Assembly: GCA_025642075.2 (NCBI GenBank) | Contig: JAODUO010000541.1 | Location: forward strand, 68,501 to 132,500 | Reading direction: 5' to 3' | Length of the DNA: 64,000 nt | Source: Ridgeia piscesae | Lineage: Eukaryota > Annelida > Polychaeta > Sabellida > Siboglinidae | Part shown: piece by piece, positions 49,378-63,524 of the stretch | Layout of the letters: each line of letters begins with the position of its first letter | Position numbering within the stretch: the first letter of the stretch is position 1 | Notes under the pieces: model-generated | What the model was told of the DNA's origin: nothing | The model's input: only the letters and a program-made list of their open reading frames with translations | Database searches by the model: none | Translations under genes and position numbers: made by a program

Positions 49378-49469
49378 CTGTGTGGAGGTAATGACAGTTG
49401 AGTCTTTCTCCTGTCCAATATCCACCAGCATCACACAGACGGTTTGATGTCGCTTGACCACTGGCACAC
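49378..49469 (-). CDS. Exon 3: second half of N-terminal sushi domain
   Basis: Residues about 79-110. It starts after an AATGCAG acceptor in phase 2 and ends ACACAG|GTGGGT in phase 1. The peptide contains RCASGQ, LCDAGGYWTGERLNC: the C-x-G-x-W-x(n)-C end of a sushi/CCP fold. With exon 2 it makes one six-Cys domain. It is 92 bases long and lies alone between a decayed transposon region and a gypsy fragment, so codon phase and the domain match are the main support. Confidence 0.78.
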
Positions 49470-49856
49470 CTGCATTGCAATATGGACCACCCAATAAGAG
49501 CATCAATAACAAACGTGTGTACAATGGTATGCAACCCGATATGTATTATGGATAATTCTGTTTCAGATAAACAAATTGTTTCCACCACATAGTCGGAGAA
49601 TATACTGATTTTTTTACATCAAAATTTGCATGAAAACTGGCTCATCCCATAATTTCACAAATGTTTGCGCATATTTTTGTAATTTTTTTCAGAAACATTT
49701 ACAGATTTTTGTTGCAGCGAGCTAAAATATCATTTTCTGTAAAATTGTGAATATTGAGCATTCACCCCTTTGGAATTTGATACGTAGACTAAATGATCTA
49801 TGGGGACTTTGAATTTAAGATAATTTCAGGAAGTGCAGTTGTGGGTCTTGAGATAT

Positions 49857-50441
49857 TGGCAGTTACAAGTAGTGACTGGGCGACAGGTGTAGTAGTAGTG
49901 CCTCAGCAGAATGGTGCCATTAGACTATGTGGTAATTAGAAGACGACTGTTAAGACCTCAGTTAAAAACTGTGTCCCCACCAAACATTCACTTTGACGAT
50001 ATTCTGGCAGATTTGGTGGGTGGAGCAAAATTCTCAAAACAAAACCCGACTTAGCAAACCAAATGGAGGTCTCTGAGAGCTAGCAATATAGACAGTATAT
50101 GAATATTTCCATGCACAATGGACTGTTCCAACAGAACATGTTAGTCTGTGGAATCATGACAAACTGCACTAGAGAAAGTGTTGCTGGGGTTGCCTGGAGT
50201 CAAGGTATATCTTGATGACATTCTTGTGTCAGGGAGAACCAAGACAGAATATCTGAGAAATCTGGATAGAGTGTTCGAAACACTGACAGAGGTTGGGTTG
50301 AAATTGAATTGTGAAATATGTGAATTCTCCAGAGGTTCCCTTGAAAACTTGGGTCACGTGATTGATGCCCATCATATCCACAAATCAGCAAGATAGCCGT
50401 CATTCTTGATGCACCCAGGCCTACTGATGTCAGTTCACTGA
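49857..50441 (+). mobile_element. Ty3/gypsy reverse-transcriptase fragment
   Basis: Matches 18983-19580 of the gypsy element in the same orientation, including CAAGTA-TGACTGGGCGACAG and the VYLDDILVSG box (VYFDDILVSG in the other copy). It has internal deletions around 50040-50200 and stops sharply at 50441. The two copies differ at many positions, so they are separate insertions of one family. Confidence 0.85.
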
Positions 50442-50879
50442 ATGCCAATACTTTTTTATTCTGACGATGACATTGCATTGGCCAAGAGCATTTTGTTTCA
50501 AATGGCTTTTAACAATTGTGACGCCCCGCAGCTTATAAAGTGAAACGGCAAAGATAAGAAACTTAACAACATACAAGATATTTTAAGCATTTTCCTTGAG
50601 ATGCCACCCCAGTCCATGCCTTGTTATGTGGCCAAGGAATTGTCACACCTTCCACCATTGTCAATGAACTCTTTTGACATATCATCACTTAACCCACCAG
50701 TAATGAAAGACATGGAGTCAATCAAACTACACTTGCTAATTCTACAAGAATCACACAAAACCTCGATGAAGGCACAGATCACTACATGATTCCTTTTCAG
50801 CTGAGCACCATTCTCCCTGCTCTGTCTGCGTTGTCTCGGCCGACATAGAGGATCAACATGTCATCAATGTAGTTGATCA

Positions 50880-51687
50880 ACCTGAGTGCACTGCTGACGA
50901 CCTGCTCCTCCTTACTGAAACCAAACATGTATCAAATAGGGTTCTACAACCTCAGACTTTTTAATGTTTCCATTGGTGTTCGACAAGGTGGGATTTTGTC
51001 CCCACAATCAGATATATTGCTCATTATTTTATGTTATACTACACTTTTACACTTATGTAGCTAATACTTTATTTAATTTTTATCTACTCATTTGGTAACA
51101 CGTTTACCTTTTAAAGGCTATTTATGTGTATTTACCAACTGTATATATGGGTTTTTACATGAAATAAATGTATTCATATACAGTTATGTCCATCTGTTAG
51201 GCATTTTAGCTTATTTATTTGAACAGACAGGTTTATGATTGGGAAACAATAACACGTTTATAATTTTTTCCATTTTGTGGTACAATAAAAACATTATTAA
51301 CTACATTTCCTTTCCTGTTTTTTGAAGACTAGAGGTCATATGCTTCGCAGATGGTCACTCATGGTGATTGCCGTTTTGCCGTAGCAGTAGCCGCTCTGTG
51401 GAATGGACTGCCGGACAGTGTTAGGACGGCAAAGACACAGCCACAGTTTAAAACACTTCTGAAGACACACCTTTTTAGATTAGCGCTTCTGTGACGTGAT
51501 CATGTGGACTTTAATTACATGCATTTACCCATAAGTTATACAATTTATATCATATAATTATTATGCAATTAGTATCATTATTAGCATTTTAATATGATAA
51601 TTTTTATGATTGATTAGCTATGTTATTTTGTTTTAATCATATATTTTATTTTACTGTTTCACGTATAGCCTTATAATTATAATGTTT

Positions 51688-51732
<45 letters not shown>

Positions 51733-51850
51733 TTATTAATAATTTATCATCAAATTTTAGCTACTATTTGTACATTTATGTAAAGCGCCTGAGAGCAATA
51801 CTATTGATTCAGGCGCTATACAAATAAAATGTATTATTATTATTATATCA
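50880..51850 (+). mobile_element. LINE 3' fragment (CR1/L2-like) with (ATT)n tail
   Basis: About 50960-51010 gives VSIGVRQGGILSP, a LINE RT motif. 51350-51500 gives FAVAAVALWNGLPDSV, RTAKTQPQFKTLLKTHLFRL, the conserved LINE C-terminal block. The 3' UTR has GTAAAGCGCCTGAGAGC and an imperfect inverted CAGGCGCTATACAAAT, ending in (ATT)n at 51830-51845. The two coding parts may belong to different insertions. Confidence 0.75.
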
Positions 51851-51863
51851 CTTGGTTTCTTAC

Positions 51864-52012
51864 CTGACTGTACAGTGTGTTCCAGATCCAACGATGTCTG
51901 AGCCATTACTAACTTGTTTTTCATGGTGACTGAAGCATCGAACGATAACAAAATCTTCCCTCAATGTACTCAGTAGACAGCCTGCTTCTACAACTCGTTG
52001 ATGTGGGGTCTG
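51864..52012 (-). CDS. Exon 2: first half of N-terminal six-Cys sushi domain
   Basis: Residues about 30-79. The acceptor is CTTTGCAG, the donor is AG|GTAAGA, phase 0 in and phase 2 out. The peptide has Cys in the contexts EAGC, VIVRC and GSGTHC, which are the first three cysteines of a selectin-type six-Cys sushi domain. The last three lie in the exon at 49378-49469; joining the two restores an Arg codon and the GSGTHCTVRCASG turn. Splitting a sushi domain between the middle cysteines by a phase-2 intron is common in complement-type proteins, while the other CCPs of this gene sit in single exons. The exon is immediately downstream of a LINE 3' tail on the other strand. Confidence 0.78.
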
Positions 52013-54655
52013 CTGCAAAGAATCAGCATAAAAAGTATGGTATTGAGGCAATGTTCATTCCTCTTTTGTTAGCATTTATTTATTTACGTCTAGTTTTTGT
52101 CTTCTAGAACCATGGCAAAGCAACATGAACCTTATATGTGTGGGGTGCATGGCTGACCAGTATGTGGAGATGTCCAACCTATCACAAGTCATGTTTCCGG
52201 TATGATGGATGGCATGGATATACCATCAGATTCAGCAAAAGAAGATCCAGTTATATGGAATGGTTTGCATAAAACAAGGACATTTATGGCATCTTCACAT
52301 CACTCGGATCAAGAATTGGGCTCTTTAAATGGAGGAATAGTTATGACTGTTGCATCAACTTTCTAAATTGTTGTCCAAATAATGCTCTAGACTAGGGCAT
52401 GTGTTTTCTTGTGTGCACAACACAGCAAGAATTAGGAATGAGAAAGACAAATAGGTGAGATTGAGACAAATAGTGAGACAGATACAAATCAGGGTACTGC
52501 GGAAATAGGATGTGGGTACATCGGTACATTTATATAAGGGATCACAAAATAAAACACAGAAGAGGGAACTGTTATTCGCTCTTCTTTCCCTGTATGGTAG
52601 TTTCTTGCTGTGTCCACCAACAATCACCAGTCTCCTCTATCTTTTTGCACTCATTCTCTCTCTCTCTCAATCCTGCCTTACACAATCCTCCCAACAAGAG
52701 TATTAAATATAGACAAATCCAGAAGAAATGAATAACCATGGATACAAAAAGGACAACTAGTTATTAATATCTTGGATGTGTAAACAAACATGATGTGCAT
52801 ATAATGTAAGAATGGCTTGTTTTCAGACAATATTATGCAAACAATGAGTATTTACAATTCTAAGTTTGGTACCATCACAACAAAACAAAATTCTTTGGAA
52901 ATTCACTATAATTCATTAAGTTATAAAATTAGATTTTCATGTAAAAGCCCTACAATAACGTTTTTATTTATTCAGAAGCAAGTCATTGTTATGAGAAATA
53001 TTTTTGTAACACTCACCTACATCGGTCTTATATATTGTCATTTATTTATTGCAAAGGATCATCTTATGTGGCTTTAATCACTGAAACATACACATATGCA
53101 TGCACGCATGCATACAAGCATGCACGCATGCATTGTTGGGCCTGCACACTTGGACCAACATGTTTGCAAACTGTCAAAATAAAAATATCATTAACATGAA
53201 AGCAACTGTGAATCAGAGCTAATACATCCAACCTGGTGCTCTTCAACACACAGCGCCCTCACACGGATGGTATTAAAACTTAAAAGTGATACCAAAATAA
53301 CGAGACGTCCGAGATTGACCAAGATCTTTGCGCTTTTGGTCCCATCCGGGGGAAGTGCCCCAGCTACTATTTAATAGCTCTGTGTGAGTGTGGTGAAGAA
53401 CACGTGTACATACAGGAATGTCACCTTAATCTAACCAATATAATTCAGCCCTTAGCCTTAGCTTAGGCTTGAATGAAGTCAGATCATAACATTGAAACCA
53501 CAATGTACCCAGGCTGGACATATATCAGTCACAGTTAATTATTAATATTATCATGTTGACGAGTGCCAGAAACATTGTTTTTGTGCAATTGTTGGGGGCA
53601 CAAACTGGGTGTCTCTTTGTTTGGCCCCGTGCCGTTGCGAAAATTCATAATGGTCCCTTCCCTGGGCCTGGGCTATGCCTATGCTATGCCATATGCCACC
53701 ATAGGCATAGCCTATGGTCATGGTGTGTTTAAAAACAACATCTAGAAATACCCCTAGAAGGGCGGAATATACATAGATGATATGGGTTGGACTCACATTA
53801 TGTTTCTTCCTTGTGCACTTGCCATCTGGAGTTCACTCTCAGGTGGCAATTTTGTGATTTTTTGTCAAATCTTGTAATTATTACCAACACCGGTACCGTG
53901 TTACCGTTTGAACGCGTTTCAACTCGCGGCGCGGAAATATTTTCGAAAATGTTTGTTTATGCAACTTCGTCTCGCGTTGTATATCGTATTTCGGCAAAAT
54001 ATAATTTTTAACCATTCATTTTAACAATTTGAATGAAATAAGTGTTGCAAATTTTGAATATCGGTGTACTTTGCAAATGTTTCTTCATTATATTGGAAAC
54101 ATCAGCATGTTTTGGCTCGCAGGCTGGCCAGTATACATCATCAGAATTTTCAATGCTAAATTTGTCAAATCGGCCCGTGATATTTATTAAAATTTTATAT
54201 CCTCAAATTTGAGAAAGGAATTACAAAACTCTTATTGAGTGAATATATACTTACACAAATAGACCAGACAGTCTAAATATCAGAAAACTTTAAAAGACGT
54301 CTCGCTGCATCAAAAACAGAGCGCCCTATTTTGCCTGCACAGCTTGCATGTAAAGTCTAAAGACGTTCCCAATTGTGTCACGTGAATTACTGCGAAATCA
54401 CAATGTTACGTCTTAAGCTGAAACGTACGTTTTCATCTTGAAGCAAAATTTACCAATTTTGATTTTGCTTTTACATTGCGATATCTATCGAATGGTTCAG
54501 TTATTTTGCGTTGATAGGTAGATATCGTATACGACGTCGACTAGCTGTGATTATTGCTAGTTTTACAATATGAGACGCCTGAACTTAGACCGCTGCAAAG
54601 AAAACGATGTCAGTTTGACGGTGCATGGCAGATTTGGACCGAACCAATATTCCAA
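52013..54655. other. Intron sequence with a few small repeats
   Basis: Contains GCATGCACGCATGCA-type repeats near 53098-53132 and a short CTATGCC/GGCATAG palindromic cluster at 53670-53725. No gene recognised. Confidence 0.5.
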
Positions 54656-54659
54656 AATG

Positions 54660-54765
54660 GGGGTGTGAGTTTGGGTTAGGGTTAGGGTCAGGTTTAGTGT
54701 CAGGTTTAGAGTCAGGGTTAGGGTTAGGATTAAGGTCAGGGTGATAGGTTTTATACAAGTCAAGT
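54660..54765. repeat. Interstitial telomere-like repeat (GGGTTA variants)
   Basis: About 17 degenerate hexamers of the GGGTTA/GGTTTA/GGTCA type on the plus strand. Confidence 0.85.
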
Positions 54766-54924
54766 CGGGCTTCCATTAAAATTGTTACTGCCACGCAGCG
54801 GCGACAAACACACATCCCTATTTTGGAATAGTGGTTTGGTCCAAATTGACTGTCGGCGCAATAGTCGTGCGTTAATGGCTGATGGCTGTCGGTGCAATAT
54901 CCATGGCCTGTGTGCAATATCCAT

Positions 54925-55302
<378 letters not shown>

Positions 55303-55379
55303 TCACGCAATCGTAGCCTTGACTAGTCAAGTACCCATGCTCCATGATCTGGCAGCATTGCCTGGGTAGCTTCATTTAC

Positions 55380-56290
55380 CCAGACGCAGGTGGCAGCACG
55401 TTTTTAGCTAGCCTCGATTAATCCGACTCCGTGAGGTGGCAGCACCTTTCAGCCCCTCAACTGTCCTTTCGGCGTAGTTACGCAGCCGACCGACAATGTG
55501 TATGTTATCGGTGTGGGGCTAAATAATGCTGCCACTTCACGGATACTGGTTAATGCCGTAATTCCTATTTTATAAACAACTGCAATTTTGTTTGTGTTAG
55601 TATAAGTTTAATTTTGAATAGTTTATATAATACAGCATTATCTGATAAAAAAGGTATCCGTATTTAATTTGTTATTTCAAAAACGGCCTGAGAAACAATC
55701 AGCGTCTCTACGCTACGTCGAACAAACGACGCTAGACACCCCAGTATATATCGCCGTACAATGGTACATTCGGATTTGTAACGTCCGATCTCAAAATTCC
55801 TATTCTGGTCAAGATGGCGGACGTCCAATACCGGTATTGACCGTATTCCGATTTCGGATGTAACATATTTTTGAGCTGCTGATGTGACCGACAGGGCGAC
55901 CGTACCCAGAATAGGGTAGAGATCGACGCTGATTGGCTCTCAGGCCAAATTTAAAATAGCAAATTAAATAAGGCTACGCTTTTGATCAGATAGTAGTCGT
56001 ACGTAGTATTTTATTATTTAAAAAAACTATTCAATATTAAACTATATTCACATATAAACATAAATACAAATTTGCAGTTGTCTACGAAGCAGGAATTAAG
56101 CAGGATTACGCAGACTCTGTGAACTGGCAGCACTTTAATTACACGGATAATATTTAAAAGCCCGCTAGACGGTCTTCTCGCCGAAGTTACGCAGCCGAGC
56201 GAGATTCGGTTAAGCGAGACTAAACCTCTGTAAATCAGGCTCCGTGGGGTGGCAGCACTTAATCCCTGCTCAGATGAAGTGTCGTGACCG
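55380..56290. mobile_element. Foldback/MITE-like cluster with GTGGCAGCAC modules
   Basis: Imperfect inverted arms lie at about 55525-55715 and 55925-56130 (shared AACTGCAA-TTTGT, AATAGTTT, GGCCTGAGA-CAATCAGCGTC). Outside them a module with CTCCGTG-GGTGGCAGCAC and AGTTACGCAGCCGA occurs at 55425-55497 and, in direct order with rearranged parts, at 56117-56260. No coding capacity, boundaries uncertain. Confidence 0.65.
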
Positions 56291-57560
56291 GTGTAGTCCT
56301 GCGGTCCTGTCCTACGAAACTCACTGGTTGATCTCCTGGGACCGTATGCATGGCCAGGGACTAACTCGTGAAACTGGGTATAACTCGGTTGCGAGGTCGC
56401 AAGTTCGCTAATCCGGTATGCATGAGCACCGCATAGGATCGATTTTAGGCTGTTGCCCGCACTTCGACCGCCTATCTCTAGGCTCGCTAGCTAGGAGGTG
56501 TACACTGATGGACACTGGTGATCGTGAGGAGGAAAAAGAGGAGTAAGACGAGGACGAGTTTGACTTTGACGATTTCAGTGAAAGCGATGGTGAATAATCT
56601 TCTTACAATTATCAATTTGAAGCCCGTGACTCATGAGAGGTGGAGGCGCGGCAGCTCAGAAAAAAATCCTTCTGGCTTGCTATTTGCCTAGATCAAATAA
56701 ATATTTGGTAAATGAACATAGTGGAATTTCTGTATTTATTCCTTGAATTCCATATACCTTGAATTTATTCCCAGCTTAATATTTACTCGTAAAACGACAC
56801 GATTTCTTAAGTTAATGCCTTCAAAAAAAAAACTCTTGATTTACCTGCAATATTGGCTGAAATACAGCGAAAAAGTGCCATTTCCTGTAACATTGTCATT
56901 GGTACTTTAGAATGTGCATAACATGCCAAGGACACAGGTAGTTAATCCAGGAATGGTCTTATAATAATCATTGGCCCTGAAAATATGGCCAGTCTGGGCA
57001 CTTTATTTGTGCAGTTATGTGCAATATTGGCCGCGATATTATAGACTATAGTGAATAATTGATTTTTCAATAATGCCATATGGCGACACTAATTTGTATA
57101 AAAGTGATACGTGGGACATTTTGCTGACTTGCAAACCGTTTTCTACGTATTTTTCCGATCTAGTGACACTCAGCGATAAGCTTAGATAAAAGCATTGATA
57201 AAAGGCATTCACCCATTTGAAAATTGCGTTACATTGTTTCAGCGAGTCCCAGAAATAGATCGCGTGCTCATACGGAACGAAATGCTTAACGTGTGGTGCG
57301 CAGAGCTGGTGCTTGTATTAAGCGGTGACGATTTTCAAACGCCTATAATTTAAAAGTGTGCAGAACTGATCCGTTATCCAACGACAAAGTTGTATATGAT
57401 ATAATTATCTTTACAATGATGTAGAAAATATGCAATTTAATTTTGTTTAAAATTAATATTGAGTGCAATGTTTTGCAACCGCACCGTACGAATGTTGAAA
57501 AAGTATAAATCTACGAACCATCCCCGTGCGCCCTCGAGATCACATAACACATTTCATTAA
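56291..57560. other. Intron sequence, nothing recognised
   Basis: Between the foldback cluster and the (TA)n next to exon 1. Confidence 0.45.
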
Positions 57561-57561
57561 G

Positions 57562-57562
<1 letters not shown>

Positions 57563-57640
<78 letters not shown>
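57563..57640. repeat. (TA)n array
   Basis: Immediately downstream (on the minus strand) of exon 1 of the SVEP1-like gene. Confidence 0.97.
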
Positions 57641-57650
<10 letters not shown>

Positions 57651-57700
57651 GTACGCACGGACGAGGAACTCTGTTTTATAATATAGATGTATGCTCGTAC

Positions 57701-57787
57701 CTCAATTCTGTTGCTGCTGCTGCTTGCATCTGTGGCTTCTCCAGCCGCTGCAGCAAGAGCGAACCACAGCAGCCACAGGCGAGTCAT
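57701..57787 (-). CDS. Exon 1 (coding part): signal peptide of the SVEP1-like gene
   Basis: Codes for 29 residues beginning MTRLWLLWFALAAAAG, a basic n-region, Leu/Trp/Ala-rich hydrophobic core and small residues suited to signal peptidase cleavage, followed by a Ser-rich stretch. It ends at a good donor (GAG|GTACGAG) in phase 0, and the next exon found downstream (52012) starts in phase 0. The ATG at 57787 is the only in-frame start here. An AG just upstream (about 57797) might be the acceptor of a 5'UTR intron, or the exon may begin nearer the promoter; the sequence does not decide. The partner exon is about 5.7 kb away, so the assignment rests on phase and on the need for a secretion signal. 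Confidence 0.7.
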
Positions 57788-57799
57788 GACGACGTCCTA

Positions 57800-58140
57800 C
57801 GAATAACACAATACACTACAGGTTAGTGTGCACGTGCTTAGCAATGTCTATCTAATCAGGGTATCATCGAGGGTTTGGAAATAAAATAGTTTTGTGTGTG
57901 TATCCGAGTGAACTAAATTGCCCAAGGTTCAACGCGAACCCATTTGAACCCATTTTCACTCGTTTGAACTCCCGACGCTCTAGTCACTGCGTCACTGCGC
58001 ACCCCTCTACATTATATGCCTTCTTTAGACGCAGGTGTACTTTTTGCAGAAAGGATGACCATGTGAGAATGGGGCTACACTTCGTGTGTGCATATGTGTG
58101 CGCGTGTCTATGTGTGTCCGTGTGTGCGTGCATGTATGTG

Positions 58141-58205
<65 letters not shown>

Positions 58206-58955
58206 TCGAGGCACGCCATTTAAACTTAATCACGACAGCAAATGCAAAATGCAAAACGCAAAACAACGCATTTCCAGCTCTCAGTTAACCCACAAGCACT
58301 CTTTTAACCAAATAAAAAACGTACCCGAGAAGTCTCGTCGACGGGGCACGTAGAGCTGCAGTCGACGTCTTGGCACGTATACGTCCAGAGCCGCTATATC
58401 CGCTACGGTCTTTCGTCCGACGCGAACGACGGTCTCGAGTGATAGCTTTGTACATAATTACTAGACGGCGCGTTGCTGTTTTGGATGTCTGCCAAGCTAT
58501 TTTACTGTCAGGTTAGATTATGATGATAATCCTATGTCTACTTGTCTTGATTATAGTTGCTTTGATATCATTATCGTCTTCAATTCACAAATTGTTGTGT
58601 GCGCGCGCGCGTGCGTGCGTGTGTGCGTGCGTGCGTACCTGATTGATTGTATTGAACAGAGTACATTTTACAGACTCTATACACATGTAAAGCGCCCCGG
58701 ATCAAAGCATTACCATGAGTATAAATTCTCTTGTATTGCCTAGACATGTCATCATCGTTATTGAGATCTTCTGTGACAATATGCCTTACTAATCTTTGGC
58801 AGTGCTTCACCATGTAATACCAAGTTCGGAAGGTGTCTATCTTTTTACTTTTTTTACAACAAATATCATAGCGTTACTTCTGGCACTATTGTATGTAACA
58901 TCATGTTCTATTCCATGTAGATAACAACATTGATAAACCCATAGACTTATGCTAT
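57800..58955. other. Putative 5' region of the SVEP1-like gene
   Basis: Contains a (TA)n array (58142-58203) and a short GCGC/TGCG run (58597-58635). No clear TATA box, 5'UTR splice site or CpG island could be fixed by eye. Confidence 0.4.
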
Positions 58956-58959
58956 CGCA

Positions 58960-59705
58960 GCTCTGGCAATAAGCGCGGATGTCGCTGATATTACCAGAGC
59001 AAAACTGGTCAATTCTGGACGTGCATGCACGTCCGGTTAGCGAATGTTTTAGTGACATACTAATGACTTCAGGTAAATGCGACGTCCTGACATCATTTGT
59101 TGCGTGATTTAAGCTGTCTTGGCGGGGAAATTGAGAAAAGAGAGACCCGCAAACAGCTCTTGCAATAAGTGCGGAAGTCGTCCTTAATGCCGGAGCAGAA
59201 GTTGATGTATGTGGACTTGCATGCACGTGCGGTTGGCTATATATTCAGCGAACCCACGTCGACATAGTAATTACTTCAGATAAATATGACGCTCTAATAT
59301 AGTTTTTGAGTGAATTAGACGGGGAAATTGAGATCAGAGTTATCCGCAGAGCTGCTCTGGCAAAAAACGCGGAAATCATCCTTGTTACCAGAGAAGAAGT
59401 TGATGTGTGGGGATATGCATCTACGTCCGCTTGGCGATATTTTTAGCGAACACACGTCGATATAGTAATTACTTCAGATAAATGTAACGCTCAGATTATG
59501 TTCTTTTTTGAGTGATTTAGACGATCGTGGCAGGGAAACTGAGATAACAGAGATCCGCAGAGCAGCTCTGGCAGTAAGCGCAGAAATCGTCGTTATTACC
59601 AGAGCAGCTCTGGCAATAAGCGCGGAAGTCGTCCTTATTGCCAGAGCAGAAGTGGATGTATGGGGACATGCATGCACGTCCGGTTGGTTGGACCAGAGAT
59701 ACCCA
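58960..59705. repeat. ~200-bp degenerate tandem repeat, about four copies
   Basis: The block GCTCTGGCAATAAGCGCGGA, then a TTACCAGAGCA-like complement and GACGTGCATGCACGTCCGGTT-type sequence recurs at about 58965, 59155, 59352 and 59565. Each unit carries its own dyad (GCTCTGGCAATAA with TTATTGCCAGAGC), so each could form a hairpin. Confidence 0.85.
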
Positions 59706-59772
59706 CAGGCGGCTCTGGCAATAAGCGCGCAAGTCGGCCTTCTTGCCAGGTTTTCTCTGTTCAAACAAACTC

Positions 59773-59851
<79 letters not shown>

Positions 59852-59985
59852 CGTGTTGTCGTTACTCATTTTAAACGAGTTTGCTTTGAACAGAGAAAAC
59901 CTGGCAAGAAGGCCGACTTGCGCGCTTATTGCCAGAGCCGCCTGTGGGTATCTCTGGTCCAACCAACCGGACGTGCATGCATGTC
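59655..59985. repeat. Hairpin with ~118-bp arms and (TA)n loop
   Basis: 59658-59775 (from GACATGCATGCACGTCCGG to AACAAACTCGT) recurs inverted at 59875-59985 with few differences. The loop is a (TA)n run (59777-59848). The left arm is the last copy of the ~200-bp tandem repeat. Confidence 0.92.
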
Positions 59986-60046
59986 CCCAACTGCCCAGCC
60001 TCATTTTCGCGCGCGAGACTTGCATCTTTGTTCTGGTGGGCTGTAT

Positions 60047-60128
<82 letters not shown>

Positions 60129-60132
<4 letters not shown>

Positions 60133-60180
60133 CAACAGTTTCGAATACCAGTACGAATCAAACATCGTTGGGTTACTCGG

Positions 60181-60267
<87 letters not shown>

Positions 60268-60291
60268 TGTGTGTGGAGTGTGTGGTAATTA

Positions 60292-60328
<37 letters not shown>

Positions 60329-60365
60329 AACACACACACACACAAACACGCATATATATAACATA

Positions 60366-60435
<70 letters not shown>

Positions 60436-61278
60436 CACGCATACATACATAAATACACAATCATATTAATTTCATCTCATCAATATTTTTCTACCATTGA
60501 AGTACGGATAACTGGTTATGTCTTAACTGCTAACACTATGGTGAAGGAAGGGGCGTGCGTGATATTGTGCTGGTCCAAGTGCAGCGCATATTTTCATGGA
60601 TATGTAGTACAGTTCGAACCCATAGTTGTGGCAGATTTGTCAACAACGTGCTGTTAAAATATAGTCACATGATAATGATGCCATGGCTTATTACTCTGTC
60701 GATATCTTATTTCTGGGGACTGTACATGGCTTCAAGAATTAGGAGCTAGTTGATTCCATGTTAGGCACGTCTATGACTGAACCCTGCGTAACTAGGAGGG
60801 GCTTGGTTTCTTCCTTGAAACTGCCAGCCATGTACAGATAAGTCAAGCCCACCCTTGGTGTTAAGTATTTTTCTAGCTTCATTTCTCACAGAGAAATGTC
60901 AGCCTTGTTGGGTGAAAACACAAATTTTCAAACTTTCAAGCGGCAGAAAGAAATTTCGTTCCGCGATCTTCCTGGATGAAACGCTCAAACAGTAACACCT
61001 ACCGTTCCCCGCACAAGCTACATGTGTGTTCAACAGTAATGCACACACGGTCAGACAAAGGTGCAGGTGTTTGAATGCTGAACACAAAACACAGGCTCTG
61101 TCATCCTAAGCAAAGGTGAACAGTTTATAAAAAATATTCCCTTTCACAATACAAACAAACGCCCTCTCCTGAACAGTAGTTTATCCACCAACCTCGGAGT
61201 AGTAACTTTACAGCGAGCCTTTCTTGATATGTCACTCGTTCAAATCGTGATAATTACATATGGCACACACATCCTACT
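60129..61278 (+). repeat. Left arm of a 3.4-kb near-perfect palindrome
   Basis: Inverted copy of 62285-63524. Outside the microsatellites only about one difference was noticed in roughly 800 bases (G/A at 60585). The arm includes (TG)n, (TGCG)n and (TA)n arrays whose order is mirrored in the other arm but whose lengths differ. Confidence 0.95.
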
Positions 61279-62284
61279 ATATATATAATACAGTATAAGG
61301 TGTTATAGGGCGTGCAAGTCTCGCGCGCGAAAATGAGGCTGGGGGCAGTTGGGGGCAGGAGGTCCATATACTCCATGTTAACTTATAGGACTTTGTTTTG
61401 TTTTGGTCGTAATAATCGAACTGTCCCGAAATAGCGTATTTCAGTTATATTGTCCGAAGGATTATTACAAGCAGAAGCAGTGGAACACTTTGCCGGTGAC
61501 AATGATCACTGAAATCATGAATTTTAATCGATTATTATAGTGGTTGCCATGGCAATACCGGCAAGTACTTGTGTTTGGCGATCTTGACTAATAATGAAGA
61601 GTGCCAGTTTTCGCGCAGTACAACCTGTTTGGGCCAAACGTGTACATGTGTTATGATTCTGTGCATTTAGACAACTTGTCAGATATAAGTGCTTATCGAA
61701 ACCACAACGTACAGCAATGAAAAACGCAAATCCCGTAAAAGACACATACAGCCTAGCATCGTGTCGATTATCTGCACTACGTAAATCGCTATGTGTCTAT
61801 GATAGTGTGGTAAACTCAATATTAAATCGGACATTTAAGATAAGAAACGTATAACACAAGATATTTATGAACTGATTTTCCTAGTATTCATCAGTCGGAA
61901 GCTACAACTGTCATCCATCGTTAGAATATTATTCTTGTGTCCAGTCCCCAATTAGTCTCGCTTAGTCCCCAATAAGCTCCAGTCGCGCGGAGTCACGCCA
62001 TGTATCGTGACCAATTTGCGGGCCCTATTATTACTTAAATACAACGCCTTCCACTAGCATGCCCGTGACATTTCCCTCTGATAAAAAAAAACACCCGTGC
62101 ACTTGCGACTGTTGACCCGTGTCGATCCGTAAGCCCAACCCAACAACCGCACCTGCGCTGATCACGCGTTGCGACATGCCGCCAATAAAGGTAGCACTTA
62201 GTGTTTATATATATATCCAGCACGGTGATTGTGTTGCCTATTGTAAACCCACATGACTGCTGACTTGAACCTCGGCGCTAGCAA
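61279..62284. other. Palindrome spacer
   Basis: About 1.0 kb of single-copy sequence between the arms. It contains, at about 61312-61358, an inverted copy of 59985-60022 (GCAAGTCTCGCGCGCGAAAA). No gene recognised. Confidence 0.6.

Positions 62285-63524
<1,240 letters not shown>

Noticed and set aside
54660..54765. Chromosome end
   Set aside because: The hexamers are degenerate and followed by ordinary sequence on both sides.
60555..60749. Conserved gene because the identical protein occurs at 62814-63008
   Set aside because: The identity comes from the palindrome arms; the same is true for 60899-61087 and 62476-62664. No domain or splice support.
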